A DNA stretch of 36,046 nucleotides from a virus, in the IMG/VR virus record IMGVR_UViG_3300035232_001386, positions 1 to 36,046 of that record; one strand, given 5' to 3'. The position numbers and the translations under genes are program-made. The notes under the pieces were generated by a model. The model did not search any database, was not told where the DNA came from, and saw only the letters and a program-made list of their open reading frames with translations. Below, piece by piece: positions 1 to 8,219 of the stretch. The first letter of the stretch is position 1; every line of letters begins with the position of its first letter.

Positions 1-1848
1 TGGGGTGGAGACCTTGATGGCGTTCCGATCAACTACTATACAAACCATGGCGACAATAGACTCGTAACATCAGTCAGTGGTGACACAGTTAACGCAGAAG
101 AGAACCTCACGTTTGATGGTGCACTCCTAGACGTCATCGGAGACATACAGGCACTAGAGATAGATGCGAGCCAATTCAGTGGCTCAATTGCCTTGTTCGG
201 CTCAACAGACATCGGAGATGCACAAGTAGATCAGCTCACAGATGGAACTCTGACCATTGAAGCTGGTGCTATTGCAAATGCATCTCACATTCAATCAACG
301 ACGCTTGAAGGTCTTCTAACATCCCCATCGCAAACAAACATCACAGAGGTGGGAACACTAACAAGCCTCAACGTTGCAAACGACGCAACGATCAATGGAA
401 CTCTCTATGTTAAAAGCGCCGAGAACAAAGTCGGAGTAAACGTCTCCGACCCTCAAGCAACATCTGAGATTCTATCAACATCTACCCAACTAAGATTAAC
501 AAGTCAGAGAGGAGTGTTCGGCGTTCAAGATCTCGAATACACAGACTTGCATACAAACACCGATGGAGACTTTACCATAAGTCCTTCTAACGGACACACA
601 AATGTCACAGGAGATCTTAACGTCTCTGGTGATCTTGTGGTTACAGGATCCTTCACAGCTCGAACTACAGACTTTGCAGTATCAGCAGACACCTTGACTC
701 TCGGAGATGAAGCAACGGACACGATTATCGTCAACGCAGACACAATCTCTGTCCCAAATGGTCTTGCAATTGACAATGGGTTATTTATCAACAACGGACT
801 CATTGGTGTTGGAGATTATTCTGATGGAGCAAAGTTTGAGATAGAAGCACCATCAAATCAATTTAAAGTTGGAACCACAACCGAAAAGCTATCTATAAGC
901 GTCGAGAATGGCTCCACAACCCTTTCAACAAACACTTCGACCTTAGACATAGGCAATGACACAAACGTTCTTGGAGAGCTTATTGTGGGTTCCAATGGCG
1001 ACATTGTTTTGGACAACATTGGCCAAGTGTCATCATCAGTATCTGTTTCATCTGCTGCGGGATATTTTACAAACATCACATCAACGACAATCACTAATGG
1101 CAACACAACGATCAATAGTGACAACATTGTGACCCCAACTCTTGACGCAACAACAGTAAATTCTACAAATCTTGGAGGCACACTTAGCACCACTGCGCAG
1201 CCAAACGTAACAAGTTTGGGGACGCTAACTTCGCTTGATGTTGCAAATGCAGCAATTGTTGGAGGACCTATTGCAGTCAACAAATCAACTGCTGATAGAA
1301 TGGTTGACATCAAAGACTCCGAGAACCCACAACTTAGATTGACGAACTCTGAATTTGTCTTTGGGATAAGTCAGCACCAATATGTAGACCTTAAGGCAAA
1401 CTCAACCGGTGATCTGGAGATTCTTCCAAAGTCTGGCAAGGTGATCATTCCCAACCTTAACTTAACAAACCTTCAACAGGGATCTGCAAACAACTTTCTA
1501 TCTATAGACTCTAGCGGAAACGTAATCCTTGCACCTGCTGTGCAATCAGGCATTGAGGTGAGAAATAGAGTTGTAACTACACAGTCCTACTCGATGGCAA
1601 CTGATGACTACTTTGTAGGAATCCAAGCAACACAGAACACAACGATAACACTTCCAAGTGCATCATCGTTATTCGATGGTCAAATTTTTGTTATAAAAGA
1701 CGAATTAGAGAACGCAGATGTTTACACACTTACCATCGTTGCACAATCAAATCAGCTAGTTGAAAATAGATCAAGTATTACCTTGTCTTCTCCAGGTTCT
1801 TCCATCAACATTTATTGCGATGGACAGTCTAAATTCTTCATTATGTAA
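1..1848 (+). CDS. Tail fibre-like virion protein, 5' end outside window
   Basis: The frame is open from base 1 (WGGDLDGVPINYY...), so the internal TTG at 193 is not taken as the start; 615 residues are visible. The sequence is rich in Thr, Ser, Asn and Gly with short beta-strand repeats, as in fibres of marine myoviruses. A module near residues 112-203 (TEVGTLTSLNVAND ... LRLTSQRGVFG ... GDFTISP) recurs near residues 399-485 (TSLGTLTSLDVANA ... LRLTNSEFVFG ... GDLEILP). The C-terminal ~100 residues (VVTTQSYSMATDDYFVGIQA ... TITLPSA ... IFVIKDE ... SINIYCDGQSKFFIM) form a compact beta domain that I know as a frequent C-terminus of marine phage fibre and structural proteins. Inferred role: trimeric fibre or adhesin contacting the host surface. 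The adsorption receptor cannot be told from sequence. A terminator follows directly. Confidence 0.75.
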   Translation, partial: WGGDLDGVPINYYTNHGDNRLVTSVSGDTVNAEENLTFDGALLDVIGDIQALEIDASQFSGSIALFGSTDIGDAQVDQLTDGTLTIEAGAIANASHIQSTTLEGLLTSPSQTNITEVGTLTSLNVANDATINGTLYVKSAENKVGVNVSDPQATSEILSTSTQLRLTSQRGVFGVQDLEYTDLHTNTDGDFTISPSNGHTNVTGDLNVSGDLVVTGSFTARTTDFAVSADTLTLGDEATDTIIVNADTISVPNGLAIDNGLFINNGLIGVGDYSDGAKFEIEAPSNQFKVGTTTEKLSISVENGSTTLSTNTSTLDIGNDTNVLGELIVGSNGDIVLDNIGQVSSSVSVSSAAGYFTNITSTTITNGNTTINSDNIVTPTLDATTVNSTNLGGTLSTTAQPNVTSLGTLTSLDVANAAIVGGPIAVNKSTADRMVDIKDSENPQLRLTNSEFVFGISQHQYVDLKANSTGDLEILPKSGKVIIPNLNLTNLQQGSANNFLSIDSSGNVILAPAVQSGIEVRNRVVTTQSYSMATDDYFVGIQATQNTTITLPSASSLFDGQIFVIKDELENADVYTLTIVAQSNQLVENRSSITLSSPGSSINIYCDGQSKFFIM

Positions 1849-1900
1849 AACCTCTACATTGCCGGTTTAACCGAGACAATAGAAGTTTTTTTATTTTTTA
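1847..1900 (+). terminator. Probable intrinsic terminator after fibre gene
   Basis: AAACCTCTA (1848-1856) pairs with TAGAAGTTT (1880-1888) with one mismatch. The loop contains a small CGGTT/AACCG palindrome, and a T-rich tract (1886-1899) follows. The stem is imperfect, so strength is uncertain. Confidence 0.45.
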
Positions 1901-1978
1901 TTGACGTTTAGGATCTCCAAGACTAAACTAGTGAAAATTTATTTTCTTTTAGCTACAAGAGGTAGTAGTTATGTGTAG

Positions 1979-2001
1979 CCCGAAGTACATCGTACTTAGG
2001 G
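1979..2001 (+). promoter_or_regulatory. Stem-loop in leader of coiled-coil fibre gene
   Basis: CCC(1979-1981), one mismatch, AAGTAC(1983-1988), loop ATC, GTACTT(1992-1997), then GGG(1999-2001). It lies 18 bases before the GGAGG ribosome site of the next gene. It has no T-tract, so it looks like a 5' leader structure (mRNA stability or translation) rather than a terminator. The rest of 1903-2032 shows no clear late-type octamer. Confidence 0.4.
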
Positions 2002-2032
2002 TCCTATGATCATTATTTGGAGGAAATTAATA

Positions 2033-4549
2033 ATGGCTAAATTATTTTTAGGAGCCGTCAAGGTTGACGATCAAGTTACAGAATTTGATATGTCGGGTTT
2101 GACCGCAGGGAAACTTACTCTCCCTACAGGTGCTATTAAGAGTCTTACTGAAATCAGTTCTTCAGTTCTTCTCGGTACAGGAAACATGCCACAACAAGGT
2201 GGTGGAAAATTAATTCAAGAAAAACACTTGGTAGATTCTATCGACTTTGCTGAACAAGGTCGTCAAGCTATTCAAGCTGATGTAGATGCTAACGAAGCTG
2301 CAGCCTTGGCTGGTCGTCAAGCTATTCAAGCAGACGTTGACCAAAATGAAGCTGATGCTGATGCATCTTTTGTAGCTGCTACATCTGATCGCGGTTTGAT
2401 TCGTACTGAATTTGCTGCTGCAGATTCGGCTTTGGAAACTTCTTTGCAAGCATATGCTGATCAAGCAGAAGCTGACGCAAAAGCAGACGCTGCATTCAAT
2501 CTTGCTGCAGAAGCTGTAATCGCTCGTGCTGCAGAACTTGCAAATGCAAACGCTATCTCTGCTGAAGAGACTCGTGCATTAGGCCAAGAGGCTGCAATTC
2601 GTTCTGAATTTGCCGCCGCAGATGCTATTTTGACTGCTGCTCGTGTAGCAGGTGACCAAGCATTGCAAGACCAATTCGACACCTTGTTGGCTGGTTCTTC
2701 TGTAGATTTGGACACATTGCTTGAACTAGTAACTGCTTATGAATTGGCTGATACTGATATCGTTGCTTCTATCGTAGCTCTTCAGGCTGATGTTGATGGT
2801 AATGAATCTGATGCTGATGCATCTTTCGTAGCTGCTACATCTGATCGTGCTTTGATTCGTTCTGAATTTGCTGCTGCTGATGCTACTGAAACTGCTGCAC
2901 GCATTGCTGGTGATGCTCTTCAAGCACAAAACTTAGCTTCTGAAGAGGCTGCACGTATTGCTGCTGATGGTGTTGCTACATCTGATCGCGCTGCTATCCG
3001 TTCTGAGTTCGCCGCTGCTGACTCTGCAGAACAGACTGCACGTATCGCTGCTGATGGTGTTCTTCAAAGCAACATCGATTCTGAAGCTGCAACTCGTCTT
3101 GCAAACGACAACACTCTTCAGGCTAACATTACTTCTGAAGAAACTGCTCGTATTGCTGGTGATGCTGCAACTTTAGTTTCTGCTAAAGCTTATACGGATG
3201 CTCGAGAGGCTGCTGAAGCTGCTCTTCGTTTGGCTGCAGACACTACTCTTCAAAGCAACATCGACGCTGAAGAAGCACGCGCTGTTGCTGCTGAAGGCGT
3301 TTTGACTGCTGATTTAGCTGCTGAAGTTGCAAACAGAATTTCTGCTATTTCTGCAGAAAACACTGCTATGCTAGCCGCAGTTGCTGGTGTTCAAGCTGAT
3401 GTAGATCAAAATGAATCTGATGCTGATGCTGCTATCTCTGCAGAAGAAGCTCGCGCTATTGCTGCTGAGGGTGTTCTAACTTCAAACTTGGCTTCTGAAA
3501 TCACAAACAGAACAAATGCTGATGCATTTGAAGCAAACTTGAGTGCTGTTGCTCGTGCTGCAATTCAAGCTGATGTAGATCAAAATGAAGCTGATTCAGA
3601 CGCTTCACATGCTTCTGCAACAACTGATCGTGGAGCTATTCGTTCTGAATTTGCTGCTGCTGATGCTGCTGAAGCTGCGCTTCGTGTTTCTGGCGATGCT
3701 GCTTTGCAATCTCAACTAGATGCTTTGTTGGCTGGTTCTTCTGTAGATTTGGATACATTGATTGAGTTGGTAACAGCTTATGAGTTGGCTGATACTTCTA
3801 TCATTGCTTCCATCACTGCTCTTCAATCTGATGTAGATCAAAATGAGTCTGATGCTGATGCTGCTATTGCTGCAATGGATGTTGCATACAAAGCTGCTGA
3901 TGTAGTTCTTCAAGAGAAAATTGATGACGAAGAAGCCCGTGCTACTGCTGCTGAAGCTGTTTTGTCTGCTGCTATTTCTGCAGAAGAAGCTCGTGCTCTT
4001 CTTGCTGAAGGCGTTTTGACTTCAAACTTGGCTTCTGAAATCACAAACAGAACAAATGCTGATGCATTTGAAGCAAACTTGAGCGCTGTTGCGCGTGCTG
4101 CAATTCAAGCTGATGTAGACCAAAACGAAGCTGATGCTGATGCTGCTATTGCTGCTGAACAAGCTCGTGCTGTTGCTGCCGAAGGTGTTTTGACTTCAGA
4201 CTTAGCTGCCGAGGTTACTCGTGCATCTGGTGAAGAAATTCGCATCGAAGGTAAGTTTGATGATCACTTTGAAGGTAAGGTTGAAGTTGCTTACTTGACA
4301 GAGACATCTTCTGCAATGGGTTCTGCTACTCACTACATCGTTAATGCATCTACTGCAAAGTCTTTCACAGTTCCAACAATGACCGAAAGCTATTTCATTA
4401 TGGTTAAGGTTGCTGAAGGTTCTGAGTCTGTAACTTTCAACGCTGGAACAGGTGAGTCTTTCGACGGTGAAACTGATGGTAACATCGTTCTTCACGGTGG
4501 AGCATCTGTTATGATGGTTAAGAAAGGTGGAGTTATGTACTTGTTCTAA
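2033..4549 (+). CDS. Long alanine-rich coiled-coil fibre protein
   Basis: 838 residues from ATG 2033, chosen because GGAGG at 2019-2023 sits 9 bases upstream; an in-frame ATG at 2006 lies before that site and has none of its own. Residues 1-70 are a non-repetitive head (MAKLFLGAVKVDD...). Residues ~75-740 are a long Ala/Asp/Glu/Arg helical repeat with phrases such as AIQADVDQNEADADA, RSEFAAADA, ARIAADGVLQSNI and EEARAVAAEGVLTS, typical of a trimeric coiled-coil shaft. Residues ~750-838 (VEVAYLTETSSAM ... VMMVKKGGVMYLF) form a beta-rich tip. Two internal blocks are duplicated at DNA level, and GCT dominates Ala codons. Role inferred: whisker, collar or tail fibre. No close T4 equivalent is recognised; the architecture recalls fibritin but is much longer. 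Confidence 0.75.
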   Translation: MAKLFLGAVKVDDQVTEFDMSGLTAGKLTLPTGAIKSLTEISSSVLLGTGNMPQQGGGKLIQEKHLVDSIDFAEQGRQAIQADVDANEAAALAGRQAIQADVDQNEADADASFVAATSDRGLIRTEFAAADSALETSLQAYADQAEADAKADAAFNLAAEAVIARAAELANANAISAEETRALGQEAAIRSEFAAADAILTAARVAGDQALQDQFDTLLAGSSVDLDTLLELVTAYELADTDIVASIVALQADVDGNESDADASFVAATSDRALIRSEFAAADATETAARIAGDALQAQNLASEEAARIAADGVATSDRAAIRSEFAAADSAEQTARIAADGVLQSNIDSEAATRLANDNTLQANITSEETARIAGDAATLVSAKAYTDAREAAEAALRLAADTTLQSNIDAEEARAVAAEGVLTADLAAEVANRISAISAENTAMLAAVAGVQADVDQNESDADAAISAEEARAIAAEGVLTSNLASEITNRTNADAFEANLSAVARAAIQADVDQNEADSDASHASATTDRGAIRSEFAAADAAEAALRVSGDAALQSQLDALLAGSSVDLDTLIELVTAYELADTSIIASITALQSDVDQNESDADAAIAAMDVAYKAADVVLQEKIDDEEARATAAEAVLSAAISAEEARALLAEGVLTSNLASEITNRTNADAFEANLSAVARAAIQADVDQNEADADAAIAAEQARAVAAEGVLTSDLAAEVTRASGEEIRIEGKFDDHFEGKVEVAYLTETSSAMGSATHYIVNASTAKSFTVPTMTESYFIMVKVAEGSESVTFNAGTGESFDGETDGNIVLHGGASVMMVKKGGVMYLF
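2684..2830 (+). repeat. Fibre repeat block A, copy 1
   Basis: Encodes LLAGSSVDLDTLLELVTAYE and onward. It matches a second copy at about 3725-3871, offset 1041 bases (347 codons, in frame); the first 29 bases are identical. Confidence 0.75.
3479..3543 (+). repeat. Fibre repeat block B, copy 1 (65 bases identical)
   Basis: Identical over 65 bases to 4019-4083 at an offset of exactly 540 bases (180 codons). Similarity continues through about 3610 with scattered silent changes. Encodes SNLASEITNRTNADAFEANL. Confidence 0.85.
3725..3871 (+). repeat. Fibre repeat block A, copy 2
   Basis: Second copy of the block at 2684-2830, encoding LLAGSSVDLDTLIELVTAYE and onward. The frame is preserved, consistent with shaft extension by tandem duplication. 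Confidence 0.75.
4019..4083 (+). repeat. Fibre repeat block B, copy 2
   Basis: Exact partner of 3479-3543. The perfect match inside an otherwise diverged repeat suggests a recent duplication or gene conversion. Confidence 0.85.
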
Positions 4550-4592
4550 TCTTCTGATTAGCCTGTTCATAATGCCTTAGAGGTATTAACCT

Positions 4593-4627
4593 GGGCCTCG
4601 GAGGAAACTTTGAGGCCCTTTTTTTAT
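4593..4627 (+). terminator. Strong intrinsic terminator
   Basis: GGGCCTC (4593-4599) pairs with GAGGCCC (4612-4618) around a 12-base loop and is followed by a run of T from 4619 to 4625. It lies between the coiled-coil fibre gene and the 133-residue gene; no ACTATTTA octamer follows it. Confidence 0.85.
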
Positions 4628-4655
4628 TAAGACACATTTCTATGGAGGATTTAGA

Positions 4656-5057
4656 ATGTCTGTAACAAAATACACTGCTGGTGTTTCAGCACCAGACGGA
4701 GGATCCGAAGGGGTTTCTCCAGAAGCAAACCACAACACTATGATCTGCATCGGTTTTGCCGAGATCGAAGTTTATGGTAAAAATGCTGGTTCATGGGAAC
4801 TAGTTGGGACCACAACATCTGATGATAAAGTTGTGTTTGTTCCTTTCACAACCTATTCAGAGGTTTTTTTCAAATCTAATTCAGGACAAGAAGAGTCTAT
4901 GCGTGGAGTTTTCATGGAAGACTCAATGGTAAAAGCAGCAGCGCCTGCACCTTCAGCAATTGCTGATGTTAGTGATGTTCCTGCATTTACTTCATCAGAT
5001 GCTGGGAAAGTCCTATCTGTTGATGCAGGTGGCGACCTTGTTTGGATTACTAGATAA
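4656..5057 (+). CDS. Small virion protein related to N-terminus of adjacent LamG adhesin
   Basis: 133 residues, ATG 4656 after a GGAGG site. It aligns by eye to residues ~1-145 of the next protein: shared features are I-x-V/I-YG...GSW, a Y...FFKS/YLKS-x-(S/N)G-(Q/S)EE segment, and a C-terminal DVSDVPAFTSSDAGKVLSVD ... LVWI matching DIDEVPIYTADDHNKMLTIM ... LAWL. No signal peptide or membrane segment is seen. The T-rich gap before it holds only a terminator, and 15 bases separate it from the LamG gene, so the two are probably translated from one message. Inferred role: structural subunit sharing the docking or oligomerisation fold of the large adhesin. I do not recognise a named family. Confidence 0.75.
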   Translation: MSVTKYTAGVSAPDGGSEGVSPEANHNTMICIGFAEIEVYGKNAGSWELVGTTTSDDKVVFVPFTTYSEVFFKSNSGQEESMRGVFMEDSMVKAAAPAPSAIADVSDVPAFTSSDAGKVLSVDAGGDLVWITR

Positions 5058-5072
5058 CGGAGGTAAAATCTA

Positions 5073-8000
5073 ATGAAAAAGCAAAAAATGTTAAAGTTGA
5101 CAGCTTTTCCAACCAATCCAGCTATTGAAAATGCTTTCTCCGCACCAGTGACTCACTCAGGTGAAATCTCTGTGGTGTTTAAAGGAAGAGACATTTCAAT
5201 TTATGGATGGGATGGTTCATCTTGGTCAACGATCTACACGTGGAACTCTTCAGATCCACAATTCAAATTTAGTAACACATACCAGAGCTACTATCTCAAG
5301 TCGCTTAATGGTTCCGAAGAGACTGTCAATGTTTCTTTTTTCTCAACACAATCTTACCAAGGCTCTACTCCCTTGTTAGTAGGAGTTGACAGAGGCACAA
5401 AGCTTTATGATATCGACGAAGTGCCTATCTATACAGCTGATGACCACAACAAGATGCTTACAATTATGTCCAATGGTTCATTGGCATGGTTGTTGGCTAA
5501 TGAGTCTTTCATCGTTCCATCGGAAGGTGGAGAACCTAGTGGAGTTGTCGGGTTGGAAGAAGATTCTGGCTTAACTCTACATGGAAACGCACAGCTTGTC
5601 GACGGAGTTTTATCTTTAGATGGAACAGCCGGAACATACGCTTCTCTTCCGCACTCTAGCGATTTCGATAGAGAGTCTGGGGACTTAACCATAAACATGT
5701 GGATTAAGGCGAATTCATTACCGGACAATTGGAACGCAGGGCTTGTGTCAAAGATGGGCACTGGTTGGGATGGATACATCACAGCTATCTCAACAATGCA
5801 AGCGGATGCTGGAGGCAACATGACCTCTGGTGGACTTCAGACAACTTCTTGGGTTGGTGGTTCTAATCCAACTGCAAACAATCGAGCAGAGCCTTCTGGA
5901 GGCATCTCTTTGGGTGTTTGGCATCACGTTGCATATGTAATGCCGTCAACTGGAGATTACAAGATGTATTTCAACGGACAAGCGGTTCACTCTTATGCTC
6001 CAACGGCTAGAAACACTTCTACTACGGGTGACCTTAGAATTGGTGGGTGGCAGAATGGATCTTATAGCGGGTTCTTTGATGGATTTATCGATGGTGTCTC
6101 TATCGAAAAGACAGCCTTATCTGCTAGTGATATCTCAACGCTACACTCTGTTGGGAGAGAAGAGAGTCAAGATGATAGCAGCAATCCTAATGTTGCATCT
6201 CCTAGTTTGATTGCAGATGTCTTAAATCACCCATCAACAACAATTGTTGGAAATCCTGTTTATCAAGATAACATTTTGACACTCGACGGCTCTTCTTATA
6301 TGATCCATGGTGACATTGCAGAATTCATGTATCAAGATTACATGACAACAAACTTGTGGTTCAGGAACGACGGTGGCTCTAGAAAGTCTAAACTATGGTC
6401 TTTCGGAGCGGCACACACAAGTAACAACAAATTCGCTCACGTCCTTCAGCAAGAGAATGATTCTGATCTTAGATTTGTGTCTGCTGCTGGATCAGTAACC
6501 AATCCTAACCACTACTCTATCTATGATGATGCATGGCATATGATCACCGCCGTTTGGGATAATGTAAACGGTGTCAAAAGACTTTATTTGGATGGTGTTC
6601 AGCTTGGATCGGATATTAACTTCTCTGCCAAAGTGAATCCATTTAGAGACGGTGATGATGTTTATGGTTTAATTATTGGAACCGGAACTGGGCTTGGCGT
6701 AGTTAGATCGCATGAGGCTTACAAGGGACAATTTACAAAAATGGAAGTTGAAAACTCAGTTTGGGATTCTTCTCAAATTACTTCCAAGTTTAATGAAGGG
6801 TCTGGAATTCCAACCATTCAATCATCCCCTGGGGCATTCCTTGAAGATCTCAGCTCAGTTATTGCTAGAGATGCATCTAAATTTACAAATGGAATTTACA
6901 GGGACACCCAGACTGGCTCAACCGGGGGTATGAAGGTCGAGCTGAAGGATGACGGCATCTTGGAATACGACCCAGTCACAAATGAAACAGTTAACGATGA
7001 GTTTACTATTTCATGGTGGATGCACTTAGACTCAACGCAAGTAGCAGGCAATCTAGGTTTAATAGGGTCGAATGTTGCATCCGTCAATGGCGAAGTCCGA
7101 AGGTTTACGTTTAATCTTGGCGGTGGTGCTGCGCTCACAGATCCTGACCTTTATTCGTATACTCGAGGCCCTCGAACAACTCAGAATCCGGAGACAGGTG
7201 TTTCAATGGCTGGCGTGTGGACTCACGCGGCAATTGTCATAAGAAACGATAGCTCAAACACTGTTGCAAGTTTGTATCTAAATGGGTCCAAGCTCGACAA
7301 TAGCATTAGCTATCCACTTGGAACCAAACTTTTCCCACCATCAACGCACCAAACATTCGTATTTGGAGCTGGATCTCAATCATACTCTGTCAAAGGATTG
7401 TTTGATTCAATGCAGATCGCCGATGGTGTCGCCTTGACTGACGAGCAAGTTGCTGCTATTGCTGGTCAATCTGATCGTCAAATGTCTATTGAGACTGCTG
7501 CCCCTGCTGCAAGCTATCTTGAAACTGCCGCAACTCTTTTCGGAGGTGCCAACTTGAGCAACGATTCCCTCGTCCTTGATGGAATAGACGACTACGCTGT
7601 TATTGATGATGGATTTAGATTCACAGATAAGATGACTACATCTGTCTGGTTCAAGACTACTGCAACTGGTGATAGAAGAATTTATTCTTCTCACGTTAGA
7701 AGCATGAGTGGTGAAGATTATCGCAACGGCTTCTTTGCACGATTGAACAATGGACAGTTGAAATTTAGACATCCAGCCGGTGGAACTGGTGAACTTACTG
7801 GTCCTAGTGGCTTGAATGATGGCACATGGCATCACCTAGCCTTATCTTGGGAGGCATCTGTTGGCTATACTTTATATGTTGACGGTTCTCAAGTAGGCTC
7901 TGGCGCGTCAGGTGTTTCTGATGGATATGCTTCCGATTGGGGACTCTATATTGGAGCAAACCCGTGGAATCGCACTCCTCAGGAGCCTTATGCCTTCTTT

Positions 8001-8084
8001 GATGGTGAGATCAAGAAGTTTGAAGTTCTAAACGAAGTGTTAACATCTCAGCAAGTTACCGATCTTTACAACGCTGGTGCATAA
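5073..8084 (+). CDS. Four-domain LamG-like (concanavalin-fold) adhesin
   Basis: 1003 residues, ATG 5073 preceded by CGGAGG (5058-5063). Residues 1-145 are the docking-type domain also found alone in the preceding gene. Four LamG/laminin-G-like units follow: A ~160-359 (SSDFDRESGDLTINMWIK ... GVWHHVAYVM ... FDGFIDGVSI), B ~378-576 (HGDIAEFMYQDYMTTNLWF ... NPFRDGDDVYGLIIGTGTG), C ~588-806 (VIARDASKF ... NETVNDEFTISWWM ... GLFDSMQIADG), D ~819-1003 (LNDGTWHHLALSW ... LYIGANPW). The LamG signature W-H-H/W-x-H, the YLDG/YVDG turn and the closing FDG strand recur in each. LamG folds commonly bind glycans, so binding host surface polysaccharide is a reasonable inference. All four domains have homologues in the 1876-residue protein, in another order. 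A terminator follows. Confidence 0.85.
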   Translation: MKKQKMLKLTAFPTNPAIENAFSAPVTHSGEISVVFKGRDISIYGWDGSSWSTIYTWNSSDPQFKFSNTYQSYYLKSLNGSEETVNVSFFSTQSYQGSTPLLVGVDRGTKLYDIDEVPIYTADDHNKMLTIMSNGSLAWLLANESFIVPSEGGEPSGVVGLEEDSGLTLHGNAQLVDGVLSLDGTAGTYASLPHSSDFDRESGDLTINMWIKANSLPDNWNAGLVSKMGTGWDGYITAISTMQADAGGNMTSGGLQTTSWVGGSNPTANNRAEPSGGISLGVWHHVAYVMPSTGDYKMYFNGQAVHSYAPTARNTSTTGDLRIGGWQNGSYSGFFDGFIDGVSIEKTALSASDISTLHSVGREESQDDSSNPNVASPSLIADVLNHPSTTIVGNPVYQDNILTLDGSSYMIHGDIAEFMYQDYMTTNLWFRNDGGSRKSKLWSFGAAHTSNNKFAHVLQQENDSDLRFVSAAGSVTNPNHYSIYDDAWHMITAVWDNVNGVKRLYLDGVQLGSDINFSAKVNPFRDGDDVYGLIIGTGTGLGVVRSHEAYKGQFTKMEVENSVWDSSQITSKFNEGSGIPTIQSSPGAFLEDLSSVIARDASKFTNGIYRDTQTGSTGGMKVELKDDGILEYDPVTNETVNDEFTISWWMHLDSTQVAGNLGLIGSNVASVNGEVRRFTFNLGGGAALTDPDLYSYTRGPRTTQNPETGVSMAGVWTHAAIVIRNDSSNTVASLYLNGSKLDNSISYPLGTKLFPPSTHQTFVFGAGSQSYSVKGLFDSMQIADGVALTDEQVAAIAGQSDRQMSIETAAPAASYLETAATLFGGANLSNDSLVLDGIDDYAVIDDGFRFTDKMTTSVWFKTTATGDRRIYSSHVRSMSGEDYRNGFFARLNNGQLKFRHPAGGTGELTGPSGLNDGTWHHLALSWEASVGYTLYVDGSQVGSGASGVSDGYASDWGLYIGANPWNRTPQEPYAFFDGEIKKFEVLNEVLTSQQVTDLYNAGA
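6978..7022 (+). repeat. DNA segment shared with second LamG gene, copy 1
   Basis: 45 bases, one mismatch to 15297-15341, encoding TNETVNDEFTISWWM in LamG domain type C of both adhesins. This is much closer than the surrounding DNA. Confidence 0.85.
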
Positions 8085-8094
8085 TTAAGATAAA

Positions 8095-8107
8095 ACTTAT
8101 TTACTAG
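8095..8107 (+). promoter_or_regulatory. Octamer-like motif upstream of terminator
   Basis: ACTTATTTACTAG resembles ACTATTTACTAG at 20635-20646 (one inserted T). It lies only 7 bases before the terminator stem at 8115, so if active it would make a very short RNA; it may be a decayed site. Confidence 0.25.
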
Positions 8108-8114
8108 AAAGACT

Positions 8115-8150
8115 TGTCTCGGCGCGAAAGCGCTGAGGCATTTTCTTTTT
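8115..8150 (+). terminator. Strong intrinsic terminator after LamG gene
   Basis: An 11-base stem TGTCTCGGCGC/GCGCTGAGGCA (two G-U pairs) with a GAAA tetraloop is followed by TTTTCTTTTT (8141-8150). Confidence 0.92.
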
Positions 8151-8182
8151 AAGCGCCCTTTTGGAGTTTTGTTTATCGCTAC

Positions 8183-8190
8183 ACTATTTA
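8183..8190 (+). promoter_or_regulatory. Putative phage late promoter element ACTATTTA
   Basis: Exact octamer 33 bases after the terminator T-run and 29 bases before the scaffold start codon. The same octamer stands before four other units. Inferred, not proven, to be the core late promoter of the capsid unit. Confidence 0.55.
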
Positions 8191-8219
8191 AAGGAGAAAA
8201 GAATTCTAGGAGAAAATTG

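Noticed and set aside
193-195. TTG as start of the first gene
   Set aside because: The frame is open back to base 1 with typical fibre sequence, so the gene simply begins outside the window.
2006-2032. ATG 2006 as start of the coiled-coil fibre
   Set aside because: The strong GGAGG lies between it and ATG 2033, which starts MAKLFLG as expected.
1903-2032. Late octamer before the coiled-coil fibre gene
   Set aside because: Only vague matches (GACTAAACTAG at 1921); not close enough to call.
2250-4200. Repetitive DNA that might be a CRISPR or a minisatellite
   Set aside because: The repeats are in frame, unequal in spacing and encode a heptad-type coiled coil; no palindromic repeat-spacer pattern.
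5429-7835. Long minus-strand open frames opposite the LamG gene (also opposite other large genes)
   Set aside because: They have no ribosome sites, are antisense to clearly coding DNA with domain homology, and their translations are low-complexity shadows.
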